Part shown: piece after piece, positions 49,301 through 57,088 of the stretch | How the letters are laid out: each line of letters opens with the position of its first letter | Numbering within the stretch: the first letter of the stretch is position 1 | Source of the DNA: Paenibacillus sp. W2I17 | Lineage (GTDB): Bacteria; Bacillota; Bacilli; Paenibacillales; Paenibacillaceae | DNA: 64,000 nt | Direction of reading: 5' to 3' | Assembly: GCF_030815985.1 (NCBI RefSeq) | Contig: NZ_JAUSXM010000001.1 | Span: 1,612,001 to 1,676,000 of the forward strand | Notes under the pieces: model-generated | What the model was told of the DNA's origin: nothing | Seen by the model: only the letters and a program-made list of their open reading frames with translations | Database searches by the model: none | Position numbers and translations under genes: made by a program

Positions 49301-52300
49301 CATGATGTACTCCTGGATCAACAAGTACTTCGGCAGGCGACACAGGTTTAGACAATCGGATGAGCTGCGCTGTCTCACCTGTACCAGAAGCATTCGTAGC
49401 CTGAACTTCCAAAGCGTACTCTGTACCTGGCAACAATTCCTCAGCCGTGTAGGCCAGTTCTGATGTTCTGCCCACTTCTGTTCCATTGATTTTCACAATA
49501 TAGAGATTCGCCGTATCTACAGCTTGCCATGCAAGTCCTATACTTGTCTCACCAGTCGATGTGACATTCAGTCCTTCCGGCCTGCTAGGTAGCGTAAGAA
49601 TTGTACTACTGGTGGATGCACCGTACCCGGCAGCATTGCCCGCCTGTACTTCATAGGTGTACTCATGACTGCTTGACAGGTGGTGAACTGCGAGTTGTGT
49701 ATCTGATATCTCATGGCTCTGTCCATCGATGACCACCCGATATTTCGTTGCCCCAGCTACAGGCTCCCAGCTCAAGATTGCTCCCTGTTCAGTTACTTGA
49801 ACAACGTGAAGTCCCGACGGGCTCTCCGGTAATGTTGTTCCTGATACCGAACTGAGTATCCCCTGTCCACTTCCGTTCACTGCTTGTACATCCAGTTGAT
49901 AAGATGTTCCTGAACTCAGTCCCGCATAGACCCATTCTTGGTTTCCAGCAGGAACCGTTCCCGACTTCTCTCCATTCAACCATAACTCATAACGATCGGC
50001 TCCTCGTACTGCTTCCCAATTCAGACGAAGGCTCCCTGTGGAAGCATCTGATACCTGTAAGCCGGACACCTTCCCAGGTAAAGTCTTGAGCAAAGGTAAT
50101 CCTGCCAACGGTCCTGTTCCTGTCTCATTTCCGGCTATTAACGTATAGCTGTACTCCGTTCCGCTATCCAGACCCGAGTCCAGATACTCCGTCTGCTCTC
50201 CTTCATATATGGCTGTTCCATCGCGTGAAAGCCCATAATACGTTGCAGAAGTCACTGTCTCCCACGTTAATGAAATATCATTCTCCTGGATTTGAACGGC
50301 CATAAACTCACCGGGCATTGCCGGCAGTGTGAGGAATCCGGTTCTACTGCTACCACCTGCTCCACTTTCATTCATTGCCGTTACCGAAATGTTATGAATG
50401 GTTCCTGGAACGAGGTTGCTAACATAGGGAAGGCTGCCAGGATCAGATACCGTCTGATCAAATACGGTGGCACCGTCCGAAGTAGTCGCGATGATGCGGT
50501 AAGCATCTGCTCCTCGTACTGAATCAAAATGAATTTCGGCCAAATTGGGCTGTGAATCTACTTTTCTAACGTGCAACGTTCCGGGAGCTGCCGGGGTAGT
50601 TAATACTTGAACACTTACTGCATCACTTACTCCGGTATGGTTTCTCACTCTAACTTCATATTCATAGACCTGACCACCACTTAGGGAGTTATCGATTATA
50701 CTTTGGTTAGGATAATCCAGTGTCCATGACTGTCCTGTCGTTTTATTCGTTATCTCATACTGATATCCATCGGTATACCTTTCCCCAGTTGGCAAATCCA
50801 CTGTAAGTTCAGCTGAAGTCTCAGCGATCTGTGTCGTTTTCACATGAGTCGGTTGCTGGGGCTTGCGTTGAATAAGGTAAGGTGATGATGTTGTCTCATA
50901 TGTATTCCCTGCTCTGTCCATGGTTTTCGAATGGATGTACCATATACCTTCCGATTCGATGGATATTTTATGCTGGTCAGAGCGAGCTTCAAGCCAATGC
51001 TCCGGTGATTCTGCACTGTTCGTAACTTGATAGAATCGTTCCCGTTCCTGAATGCCTGAGTGGGCATCGGCATACTGAATGGTAGTGGATATATCTATAT
51101 CCGTCCAAGCATGTCCGTTCGGTGCAAATGTAATCGTTGGAGCCATCTGATCCACATAGGCGATTCGACTCACTTCCTTGCTTACATTGCCAACAGTATC
51201 CCTTGCTCTAGCCCGAATGGTGGTAGCGCCGTTTGTGCTTACTGTACCCGTATTGCCTGCAATATAAGGAGCATCGTTCATGCTGTATTCATAGGATATC
51301 GCTTGTTCATCCACACTTCCAGCGATAGTGAATTGCACATGTTCTTTACTCCATCCAGAAGGGCTTAAACTAATCACCGGCTCGGTTGGAGCTGTCGTGT
51401 CAATTCGAACTGTAGCCTGAGCGGACGTGCTTATATTGCCTACACGGTCAAGTGAGCGTGCATATACGATCGTTTCTCCCTCATCGGTAACCGTCACTTC
51501 GCCCGTGTAATCGATCCAGGGACCTTCTTTGTTAAGTCGATATTGGCTCTTGGCAAGCCCACTGCCCGCATCTTCACCACTGTTTATCGCAAAAGTTACA
51601 TCCTGATTCGTCCAATCCTCTTCACTTAACGTAATCGTTGGTTGCTCAGGCCCAGTCTTGTCGATTCTGGCTGTTGCCGAAGTGGAAGCACTGACATTGG
51701 CGGCCCGATCAACACTTCGTGCATAAATCTCGGTTATCCCTTCTTCACTTAGTGTAAAAGGAGCCTTGTAGTCGATCCATTCTCCCTCGCTTCCAAGCTT
51801 ATACTGCGTCAGACCAATGCCACTCGCTTCGTCCGTACCCTCCGTTAATGTCACGATAACCACCGCTTTTGACCATTCAGGCGGATTCAACGATATGACG
51901 GGAGGCGTTGGTGCCGTCCGATCTACCCTGGCTGTCACAGCCGTTTCCTGTCCTGTATTCCCAAACGCATCAATACTTCGTGCCATAACAGTTGTGTTGC
52001 CTTCACTGTTTACGGTAAACGGAGCACTGTATTCACGCCATTCTCCTGCCGGACCAACTTTAACTTCAGTCTTCTGAGTTCCGCTCAAGGCATCCTTTCC
52101 TTCTTCAACCGTGATGAGAACATCTTCCTTGGTCCATGAGGATGGAGTCACTGTAACGGAAGGAGCAGTTGGACCCGTCGTATCTTTAATCATCTCTCCA
52201 GCGGATATAAACGGGGTCTGTATCCCTTCACCATTCAGTGCCGCCACAAATACTTCATATTTTCCGTCCGCGAGTCCGGTCAGGGCGAATTCTGTACGTG

Positions 52301-53849
52301 TGGAAGTTGTTGTTCCCGTTGCGAGGACTTGCCCACCTGGACTGCGTATTTCCGTTTTGTATTGGGTGCCCGCAGGATTGCTATTATTATTCCAACTCAC
52401 TGTAACAGAGTTGCCTGATTGTGTCACAGCCGCAGCAGCGGGTGGATTCGCCAATGTATATTTGGTGGATGGACTGGAGTACCCCGTGAAGGAACCACTT
52501 GAATTTTTGGCACGTACAGCAAAAGAATAACTGGTATTCGGAGTGAGTCCAGTCACCTGCCGACTGTTTGATATACCTGTATCCACGATCTGATTCGTGG
52601 TCATATTCTTCAGCTCATACGTAACAGAGGCGTCATTGGCCTTCTTATCCCAGTTGACCGTCAAGTTATTAGAATTAACCAATGTGTATGTCGGCGTTCC
52701 GGGCACAACAAAACTTCTTACCGTGAAGTTAACGGTTCCTGCTGAGGACACCCCACCTTTGTCATCCATGACCCATACTTGCAATGTGTGTGTGCCATCT
52801 GGCAAGGTGTCAGGCAATGTGTAATTGGTGTTGAAAGACTGATTCGAACCCGTCGCGGTCATCTGGGTCAAAATGTTCTCAGACCCACCATCAATGGACC
52901 ATTTCACGGTCAACAGGTCGCCTACATCCGTATCTCGTGTTGTACCAGAAATCTGAAGTTGCTCGCCTTTGTAATACGTTTGCCCCGAAGAAGGAGCCGT
53001 TAGTGTAAATGAAGGCGGAACGTTCTGAGGGCCGATTCCCACGATCGTTGAAAATTTGCGTGAAGCCTGATTCGCTGTTGCTTTGGCATTCCACCAGAAT
53101 TGCGCAGCTGTATCACTAGCCGTAACGGTCTGGCCTGGAGTGAATGACGAAGGTGAAGAACCCCCTGTTAGCTGCGCATTGTCCGGACCGCTGTACTGTC
53201 CCATGTATATGCGATCTGCATTCACAACGTTGTACGTGTTGGCATAAAAAGCGGTGACCTGAACACCACCGCTGTAATTGCGCCATCCATTCTCGATGAC
53301 TTCAAACGGAGATGCATCATTTCCATTCACCATCGTATCCCAATAAAATGTTCCACCCAAATTCAGTGCCGATCCGCTGCGGTTGATGGCTTCCAGTTCA
53401 ACCTTCATGTACCCACCTTGTGACGTGGCATTGACGATAGATACACGCAAAATATATTCGACATTGTCCTTTTGCCGGGACATTTCAATCACATTATTGT
53501 TAATTCGGTAATAGTTAAGCGGCAATGTTTTGAAGTTCACGGGTGATCCATTATGGTCGATAATCGTAGATACATTCCCTGTATCACCACCGTAAAATAC
53601 ATTTGTGTTTGGTATTAATACAATTCTGTATTTGCCATCACTGTTCATCTCCACTTTCACCTTGGAGGACTGTACAGCCTTCATGCTGGACGTATCGGAT
53701 ACAATCCCGATCGTTTCAACCGTTTCAGCCATTACCGTCGTTGCACCCCATTCAAGCAACAGGGCTTGAGGTGATAATAACGCAAATGCCAGCACCACTT
53801 TGGTTAACTGTTCCGCTTGTTTCTTCACACGTTTTCCTGATTTCTTCAA
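46347..53849 (-). CDS. Giant SLH-anchored surface protein with FnIII and Ig-like arrays
   Basis: A 2500-residue secreted protein. A long signal peptide (about residues 1-41, ending VMA-ET) is followed by an N-terminal beta-rich domain (45-285), a PKD/Ig-like domain (285-385), two FnIII domains, and four to five Ig-like repeats of about 95 residues (565-1000) with the phrases GEWIDYKAPF and ARSVDRAGN. About a dozen or more FnIII domains run to 2280. Three SLH motifs (about 2300-2475; ITRAEF, VTREQA, LSRSEA) anchor it to pyruvylated wall polymer. The start is TTG after AAGGAG. Role in adhesion or as scaffold is inferred; the N-terminal domain is unrecognised. Confidence 0.88.
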   Translation of the reverse strand: MKKSGKRVKKQAEQLTKVVLAFALLSPQALLLEWGATTVMAETVETIGIVSDTSSMKAVQSSKVKVEMNSDGKYRIVLIPNTNVFYGGDTGNVSTIIDHNGSPVNFKTLPLNYYRINNNVIEMSRQKDNVEYILRVSIVNATSQGGYMKVELEAINRSGSALNLGGTFYWDTMVNGNDASPFEVIENGWRNYSGGVQVTAFYANTYNVVNADRIYMGQYSGPDNAQLTGGSSPSSFTPGQTVTASDTAAQFWWNAKATANQASRKFSTIVGIGPQNVPPSFTLTAPSSGQTYYKGEQLQISGTTRDTDVGDLLTVKWSIDGGSENILTQMTATGSNQSFNTNYTLPDTLPDGTHTLQVWVMDDKGGVSSAGTVNFTVRSFVVPGTPTYTLVNSNNLTVNWDKKANDASVTYELKNMTTNQIVDTGISNSRQVTGLTPNTSYSFAVRAKNSSGSFTGYSSPSTKYTLANPPAAAAVTQSGNSVTVSWNNNSNPAGTQYKTEIRSPGGQVLATGTTTSTRTEFALTGLADGKYEVFVAALNGEGIQTPFISAGEMIKDTTGPTAPSVTVTPSSWTKEDVLITVEEGKDALSGTQKTEVKVGPAGEWREYSAPFTVNSEGNTTVMARSIDAFGNTGQETAVTARVDRTAPTPPVISLNPPEWSKAVVIVTLTEGTDEASGIGLTQYKLGSEGEWIDYKAPFTLSEEGITEIYARSVDRAANVSASTSATARIDKTGPEQPTITLSEEDWTNQDVTFAINSGEDAGSGLAKSQYRLNKEGPWIDYTGEVTVTDEGETIVYARSLDRVGNISTSAQATVRIDTTAPTEPVISLSPSGWSKEHVQFTIAGSVDEQAISYEYSMNDAPYIAGNTGTVSTNGATTIRARARDTVGNVSKEVSRIAYVDQMAPTITFAPNGHAWTDIDISTTIQYADAHSGIQERERFYQVTNSAESPEHWLEARSDQHKISIESEGIWYIHSKTMDRAGNTYETTSSPYLIQRKPQQPTHVKTTQIAETSAELTVDLPTGERYTDGYQYEITNKTTGQSWTLDYPNQSIIDNSLSGGQVYEYEVRVRNHTGVSDAVSVQVLTTPAAPGTLHVRKVDSQPNLAEIHFDSVRGADAYRIIATTSDGATVFDQTVSDPGSLPYVSNLVPGTIHNISVTAMNESGAGGSSRTGFLTLPAMPGEFMAVQIQENDISLTWETVTSATYYGLSRDGTAIYEGEQTEYLDSGLDSGTEYSYTLIAGNETGTGPLAGLPLLKTLPGKVSGLQVSDASTGSLRLNWEAVRGADRYELWLNGEKSGTVPAGNQEWVYAGLSSGTSYQLDVQAVNGSGQGILSSVSGTTLPESPSGLHVVQVTEQGAILSWEPVAGATKYRVVIDGQSHEISDTQLAVHHLSSSHEYTYEVQAGNAAGYGASTSSTILTLPSRPEGLNVTSTGETSIGLAWQAVDTANLYIVKINGTEVGRTSELAYTAEELLPGTEYALEVQATNASGTGETAQLIRLSKPVSPAEVLVDPGVHHAKVSWSIVEGAAEYVIEQNGKEIYRGIENEATITGLQDGTLHRYQLWAVNRQETRSEATDVSLLTLPEKPVKIAVYDVAKNSLGLDFSNTGVQGADHYVIERDGREITQMDSSETHFVDKDLLPGTKYTYVIRAVNTSGTSAPLTFSVMTQTLPLVAESITVKAGTHVVDLAWDVVQGAAAYEIRNQVTGDVQSVSEPSVHLNSMLDGTAYEFELVAINEDGHRSESIQIQVLTKPISPQTAGITHITDQTAVLDLTGSSTRGAEQFIIMRDGVEVAKVPADQASFEDDGLTPGEHYTYTIKTSNATGESDSGFEVHLRTLPAIIHEPLHASKIGEKEGWISWPKVQGAEGYTIRIGDQMFTTIEEGDITEVRLTHLESATRYDQVQIIPYNTAGSGSPMTVIPFYTLPHVDSLEMKIYPETDHAKLEWDFPYVNETFVVLLDGTEVYRGTQKELIIDQLDAGKQYPIEIHTVNDQGDASEKLAYSVLTKPAAPVKVEYHSAKDHIRLLLEQSRVEGAEQFIIERDGVEIARVPADELFYDDKELEPGVNYIYIVKAMNASGSSDGGYYLHAMTLPGSAASSPVVEGRSMYGADIVWELIPGAGGYRVYRNEELVGTTTETSIHVSELNSAERYTDFAIVPFNEAGEGEALQVPEFETLPSEDLTVAAVAQGTSAIKLTWELDSINEVIVITHKDREIYRGTQRSHVWTGLNAEQHYEVEVWTENSAGEKSERKRAAAMTFPYPLSSWSGGGATPSPNASEQADEASSQPEPSDEQPELPAKKSIKFIDISQTFNKDQITWLAEQNIIQGVSETRFEPRRPITRAEFTALIVRLMGVDTTVNEQHGFQDVKDEDWFAPEIKAAVHHKMVQGMGNGKFAPYALVTREQASKIIANVVRKIRPESLTSPRVFTDQTDVSDWAKEEVQELAGLYMITGYEDGSFRPMQHLSRSEAAALIFRLNKLIQVMDEKRTDQVEKASAFNRHI

Positions 53850-53873
53850 CGTCTACTCTCCTTTTTGGCACAC

Positions 53874-53926
53874 AAAAAAAGGAGGCACCCCAACAAAGGA
53901 ACGATGTCCTAAGTTGGGGTGCCTCC
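53874..53926 (-). terminator. Strong terminator between promoter and giant surface gene
   Basis: GGAGGCACCCCAAC (53926-53913) pairs perfectly with GTTGGGGTGCCTCC (53894-53881), followed by seven T. The gene's ribosome binding site begins only about 10 bases later, leaving no room for another promoter. It therefore acts as an attenuator for the gene, and also closes the upstream epimerase transcript. Confidence 0.82.
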
Positions 53927-53950
53927 CCTAACAAGTGTCATTTTTTCTTG

Positions 53951-53979
53951 ATTATAACGATTAAGCGCATGAATGTAAA
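53951..53979 (-). promoter_or_regulatory. SigA-type promoter of the giant surface gene
   Basis: TTTACA (53979-53974), 17 bases, TATAAT (53956-53951). It is flanked by an inverted repeat, CAAGTGT (53985-53979) and ACACTTG (53938-53932), which may be an operator. Confidence 0.75.
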
Positions 53980-54004
53980 CACTTGATCATGAATGCCTTA
54001 CTTC

Positions 54005-55027
54005 TCATTTCTCATCTCTGATCTTTAATAACGCTTCGTCCAATGCGCCAACGACCTTGTCACACCATACATCAAATTCCGGATCTTCGGTCTGTAATTC
54101 AGGATGCGCCAGAATATGCTCAATCGTACTTCGAATGCCCTGATCTGCTCTTGTCGTTGCTACAAAATCCGGAACAAGCCTCTTCAGCTTACTGTTATCA
54201 AAGACAACGGTATTGGCTTTGTCACCCAGCAATCCGCCGCGAAGATCCTGATCACTGCATGCTGCCAAGAACTCAGAGGGTACATGTACCGCATGAAGCT
54301 TAACGCCCAACACGCCAGCTATAATCTCATGGATCTGATTCCAGGTGACGGATTCGTCCGAGGTGATATGTACCGATTCACCAATGGCATGGATATTTCC
54401 CATCAGCCCGATAAACCCTTTGGCAAAATCAGTATTGTGTGTAATCGTCCACAGTGAGGTGCCATCTCCATGGATGATAACGGGTTTGCCTTCACGTATA
54501 CGCTTGAGAACCTGCCAGCTGCCTTGAGCACCATGAACACCGAGAGGTACCGATTTGTCGCCATACGTATGGCTCGGACGCACGATGGTCACAGGGAATC
54601 CGTGCTCGCGGTATTGTTTCATCAGATAGTCTTCACAGGCAATCTTGTTGCGAGAATACTCCCAGTATGGATTCGATAAGGGCGTACCTTCCGTGATCCG
54701 GTAATCAGCCAGGGGAGTCTGATACGCTGATGCTGAACTTATAAATATAAACTGCTTTGTTTTATCCTTGAACAAACGGTAATCTCGCTCCAATTGAGAC
54801 GGTACAAAAGCGATAAAGTCTGCCACAACATCAAATTCCAGATCAGCTATCAGTTCCGCTACACGTGCCTCGTCATTAATATCGGCTTGAAGTACGTTGA
54901 CCTCACTAGGTAAGTCATCGTTCTGATTGCCACGATTAATTAAATAAAGTTCACAGCCTTGCTGTGCAAGCATCTCCGTAATGGCCGTACTGATGGTGCC
55001 TGTCCCTCCAATAAATAGCGCTTTCAT
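54005..55027 (-). CDS. NAD-dependent epimerase/dehydratase family protein
   Basis: A 340-residue extended SDR. The N-terminal MKALFIGGTGTIS holds the GxxGxxS/G nucleotide-binding motif (residues 6-12). In place of the usual YxxxK motif there is YWEYSRNKIACED, with the tyrosine and lysine in the right spacing. The substrate is unknown; similar proteins act on nucleotide sugars or as RNA-binding relatives (CSP41-like). The start at 55027 follows AGGAGGTGG. A terminator separates it from the cupredoxin gene upstream. Confidence 0.85.
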   Translation of the reverse strand: MKALFIGGTGTISTAITEMLAQQGCELYLINRGNQNDDLPSEVNVLQADINDEARVAELIADLEFDVVADFIAFVPSQLERDYRLFKDKTKQFIFISSASAYQTPLADYRITEGTPLSNPYWEYSRNKIACEDYLMKQYREHGFPVTIVRPSHTYGDKSVPLGVHGAQGSWQVLKRIREGKPVIIHGDGTSLWTITHNTDFAKGFIGLMGNIHAIGESVHITSDESVTWNQIHEIIAGVLGVKLHAVHVPSEFLAACSDQDLRGGLLGDKANTVVFDNSKLKRLVPDFVATTRADQGIRSTIEHILAHPELQTEDPEFDVWCDKVVGALDEALLKIRDEK

Positions 55028-55076
55028 TTTAGCCACCTCCTGATCGATTTTACCCACTTTTCCATGATATCACGCA

Positions 55077-55121
55077 CCAAAAAAAGGAGCAAAGCTCGGT
55101 GACCCGAAACTTTGCTCCTTC
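55077..55121 (-). terminator. Intrinsic terminator of the cupredoxin gene
   Basis: AAGGAGCAAAG and CTTTGCTCCTT form the stem around CGGGTCACCG, followed by TTTTT. Confidence 0.85.
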
Positions 55122-55124
55122 TGT

Positions 55125-55550
55125 TTATACGACCTTAATCGTTGCGTATATCATGTACATACCGCAGTGAATCTCGTATTCGCCCTTCGGCAGATCTTTG
55201 TCGACCGTATAATAATTAGGTCCCTTTTGCATGTATAGATCCATGCCAAGCTTTTGTGATCCCACTGATTTCACATGTGTCACCGACCGGGTCAGAATAA
55301 AGTTGATTTTAGTCGGTACGCCAGCCTTCACCTCGATAACGTCTGGTCCAAAACCATCGTTGCTTACGTCCACATCAATGACTTCATATCCCTTCAAATC
55401 CTCCGGAGTCTCGGCTTGTGCTGTTACTGCACTTCCCGATCCAGGGGATACGTCTTTGCCCATAAAATAAACCAAAAATGATCCAAGCAGTACAACAACG
55501 GTCAGACCCAGCGTTAACCAAGGCCATGTTTTTCCAAACCAGCTTTTCAT
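55125..55550 (-). CDS. Membrane-anchored cupredoxin-domain protein
   Basis: A 141-residue protein with one N-terminal membrane helix or uncleaved signal (about residues 8-30) and an extracytoplasmic cupredoxin domain (about 55-141). The strand pattern VIEVKAGVPTKINFILTRS and the C-terminal YEIHCGMYMIYATIKVV in short form (EIHCGMYM) supply a cysteine, histidine and methionine for copper. It resembles small CupA/plastocyanin-like proteins used in copper handling or electron transfer. The start at 55550 follows TGAGGAG. It is a single-gene unit. Confidence 0.8.
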   Translation of the reverse strand: MKSWFGKTWPWLTLGLTVVVLLGSFLVYFMGKDVSPGSGSAVTAQAETPEDLKGYEVIDVDVSNDGFGPDVIEVKAGVPTKINFILTRSVTHVKSVGSQKLGMDLYMQKGPNYYTVDKDLPKGEYEIHCGMYMIYATIKVV

Positions 55551-55696
55551 ATAAACACTCCTCATTCGATGTCCCATCAATATTCAATCAACAGACGGAT
55601 GTATTCTTTAAGCATACCTGATTCGCATGACAATGAAAATGACCCCTCTGGGCTATTGCGGTTGAGCCATATAAGTGGAACTAAAGAATATTTCAA

Positions 55697-55722
55697 TAAA
55701 AAAAGCCTGATTTCTCAGGCTT
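55697..55722 (-). terminator. Intrinsic terminator of the EamA transporter gene
   Basis: AAGCCTGAGAAATCAGGCTT followed by TTTTTATT on the minus strand. Confidence 0.85.
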
Positions 55723-55771
55723 ATCTACGGGTATTCCCGTTCATGCTTCGCAATATCCCTTTTTGTATAAC

Positions 55772-56725
55772 TCAGGAATAGATCGGAGTATTCCGACTTC
55801 GTCTCGTGCGTAATTTATACAACTCTGGCAGGGCTACACCAATGAGCACAACAATAACTCCGAACCATTGCAATCCGCTGACATGCTCATGGAGCACGAT
55901 TGAGGATAACAAAACTGCAATTGGAAGCTCCACTGCACCCAGGATTCCGGCCATGTCACCACCAATATGCGGAACGCCGATAGCGAACAGTACTGGTGGA
56001 ATGAATGCCCCGAAGAATCCAAGCAGCAATCCAAATACAAGCAACTGGCTCCAGATCAATCCGTTAAAGAGGAATGTCGGCGGGAACAAAATGCACAGCA
56101 GGATCAATCCGCCTGTAACCATCCACGCACTGCGGAAGGCTGGATGCGCTGAAGGAACCGCTTTGCCGCTGAACAAGACAAACAGGGAATAACTTACGGC
56201 TGCCATTAGCCCAAGAGCAATACCCAGACCGTTGAACTCACCCAATCCTTGTTCCAGGAAACCCGCTGCCAGCAAGGTTCCACCAAACAGAATGATCAAC
56301 GTCAGGAACGTGACTTTGTCTGGACGTTGTCGTTTGCTTATCGCCTGAATCAATACACTAATCCAAGTGAACTGGAACAACAGGATAATGGCAAGTGAAG
56401 CCGGAATGTAACGCAAAGACTGATAATACACGAGACCTGTAATTACGGTTGGTGTTCCAGCAGCCATCAATATCAGACGTTGTTTCCACGTCAACCGCTT
56501 GAATACCTGTGCCACGGCTCCTGATGCTTTGCCATTTGCCTGTGACTTACGTTTTGTTCTAAATCTTGTGTATAGCGCCAGCATCCAGGATAGAAGAAAA
56601 CCCGTGATCAGCTGTGCTCCCACAACCTCTCCAAGTTTATATCCTTCGCCGTACGCCAGAACCACAATCGTGGATAATATGCCATAGCTCATCGCTCCCG
56701 CGAGAACGGACAGATAATATTTCAT
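55772..56725 (-). CDS. EamA/DMT-superfamily transporter
   Basis: A 317-residue membrane protein with about ten helices in two EamA halves, a drug/metabolite transporter usually acting as an exporter. The first half begins YYLSVLAGAMSYGILST; the second has LGFFGAFIPPVLFAIGVPHIG and ends in the ELPIAVLLSSIVLHE block typical of the family. The start at 56725 follows AGGAGGT. A purine-type riboswitch-like leader lies upstream, so export of a purine or related compound is inferred; the protein alone does not show the substrate. Confidence 0.88.
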   Translation of the reverse strand: MKYYLSVLAGAMSYGILSTIVVLAYGEGYKLGEVVGAQLITGFLLSWMLALYTRFRTKRKSQANGKASGAVAQVFKRLTWKQRLILMAAGTPTVITGLVYYQSLRYIPASLAIILLFQFTWISVLIQAISKRQRPDKVTFLTLIILFGGTLLAAGFLEQGLGEFNGLGIALGLMAAVSYSLFVLFSGKAVPSAHPAFRSAWMVTGGLILLCILFPPTFLFNGLIWSQLLVFGLLLGFFGAFIPPVLFAIGVPHIGGDMAGILGAVELPIAVLLSSIVLHEHVSGLQWFGVIVVLIGVALPELYKLRTRRSRNTPIYS

Positions 56726-56804
56726 TGTGAATAAACCTCCTGATGATAAGAAAAATACGCCCGCATGTTGGTTCATGCCAAGGTCACAGACACCATCTAA
56801 ATGC

Positions 56805-56859
56805 AAAAAATCCTAACTACGAGCAAGGAATACATTGATTCCTTGGCATCGTAGTTAGG
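56805..56859 (-). terminator. Terminator overlapping the aptamer 3' strand
   Basis: CCTAACTACGA (56859-56849) pairs with TCGTAGTTAGG, with an inner AAGGAAT/ATTCCTT stem, and is followed by TTTTTTG. Its 5' arm is the same sequence that closes helices P3 and P1 of the aptamer, so the two folds exclude each other. Confidence 0.85.
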
Positions 56860-56922
56860 AAGTATAGGCTTCCCGTAGAGACCCTCGCCCTGTGTACACT
56901 TTCGGCCTGCGAGGTTATACGA
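56849..56922 (-). promoter_or_regulatory. Purine-type riboswitch-like aptamer, ON logic
   Basis: A three-way junction can be drawn. P1 is TCGTA/TACGA, P2 is CCTCGC/GCGAGG, P3 is GGAAG/CTTCC. The junction has GTCTCTAC (J2/3) and TAACTACG (J3/1), matching the conserved core TCTAC ... ACTACG of the purine riboswitch class. The base that selects the ligand is C, as in guanine sensors. Loop L2 is enlarged (20 bases) and L3 is CCTATA, unlike the usual kissing loops. A promoter lies upstream. Confidence 0.75.
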
Positions 56923-56968
56923 AATGATATATGCAATTTGATGTAATTCGTGTGTGACGACTTTTCAT

Positions 56969-56997
56969 ATATTACATGGGAGGTGAGATGGTGTCAA
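56969..56997 (-). promoter_or_regulatory. Promoter of the riboswitch-EamA transcript
   Basis: TTGACA (56997-56992), 17 bases, TAATAT (56974-56969). Transcription would start near 56962, about 40 bases before the aptamer. Confidence 0.8.
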
Positions 56998-57088
56998 CCC
57001 TATTCCGTATAAAAAGTTGAACTAAATTATTACATAGAGTCGCTTCGACGCTGTACCATTCTTCGAGTACTCTAATTACGTAAAAACG

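Noticed and set aside
46347..53849. Many plus-strand ORFs opposite the giant surface gene
   Set aside because: They have no ribosome binding sites and mirror the repetitive codons of the real gene.
56881..56940. Guanidine (ykkC) or TPP riboswitch upstream of the EamA gene
   Set aside because: The conserved motifs of those classes are absent, while the purine-type junction core is present.
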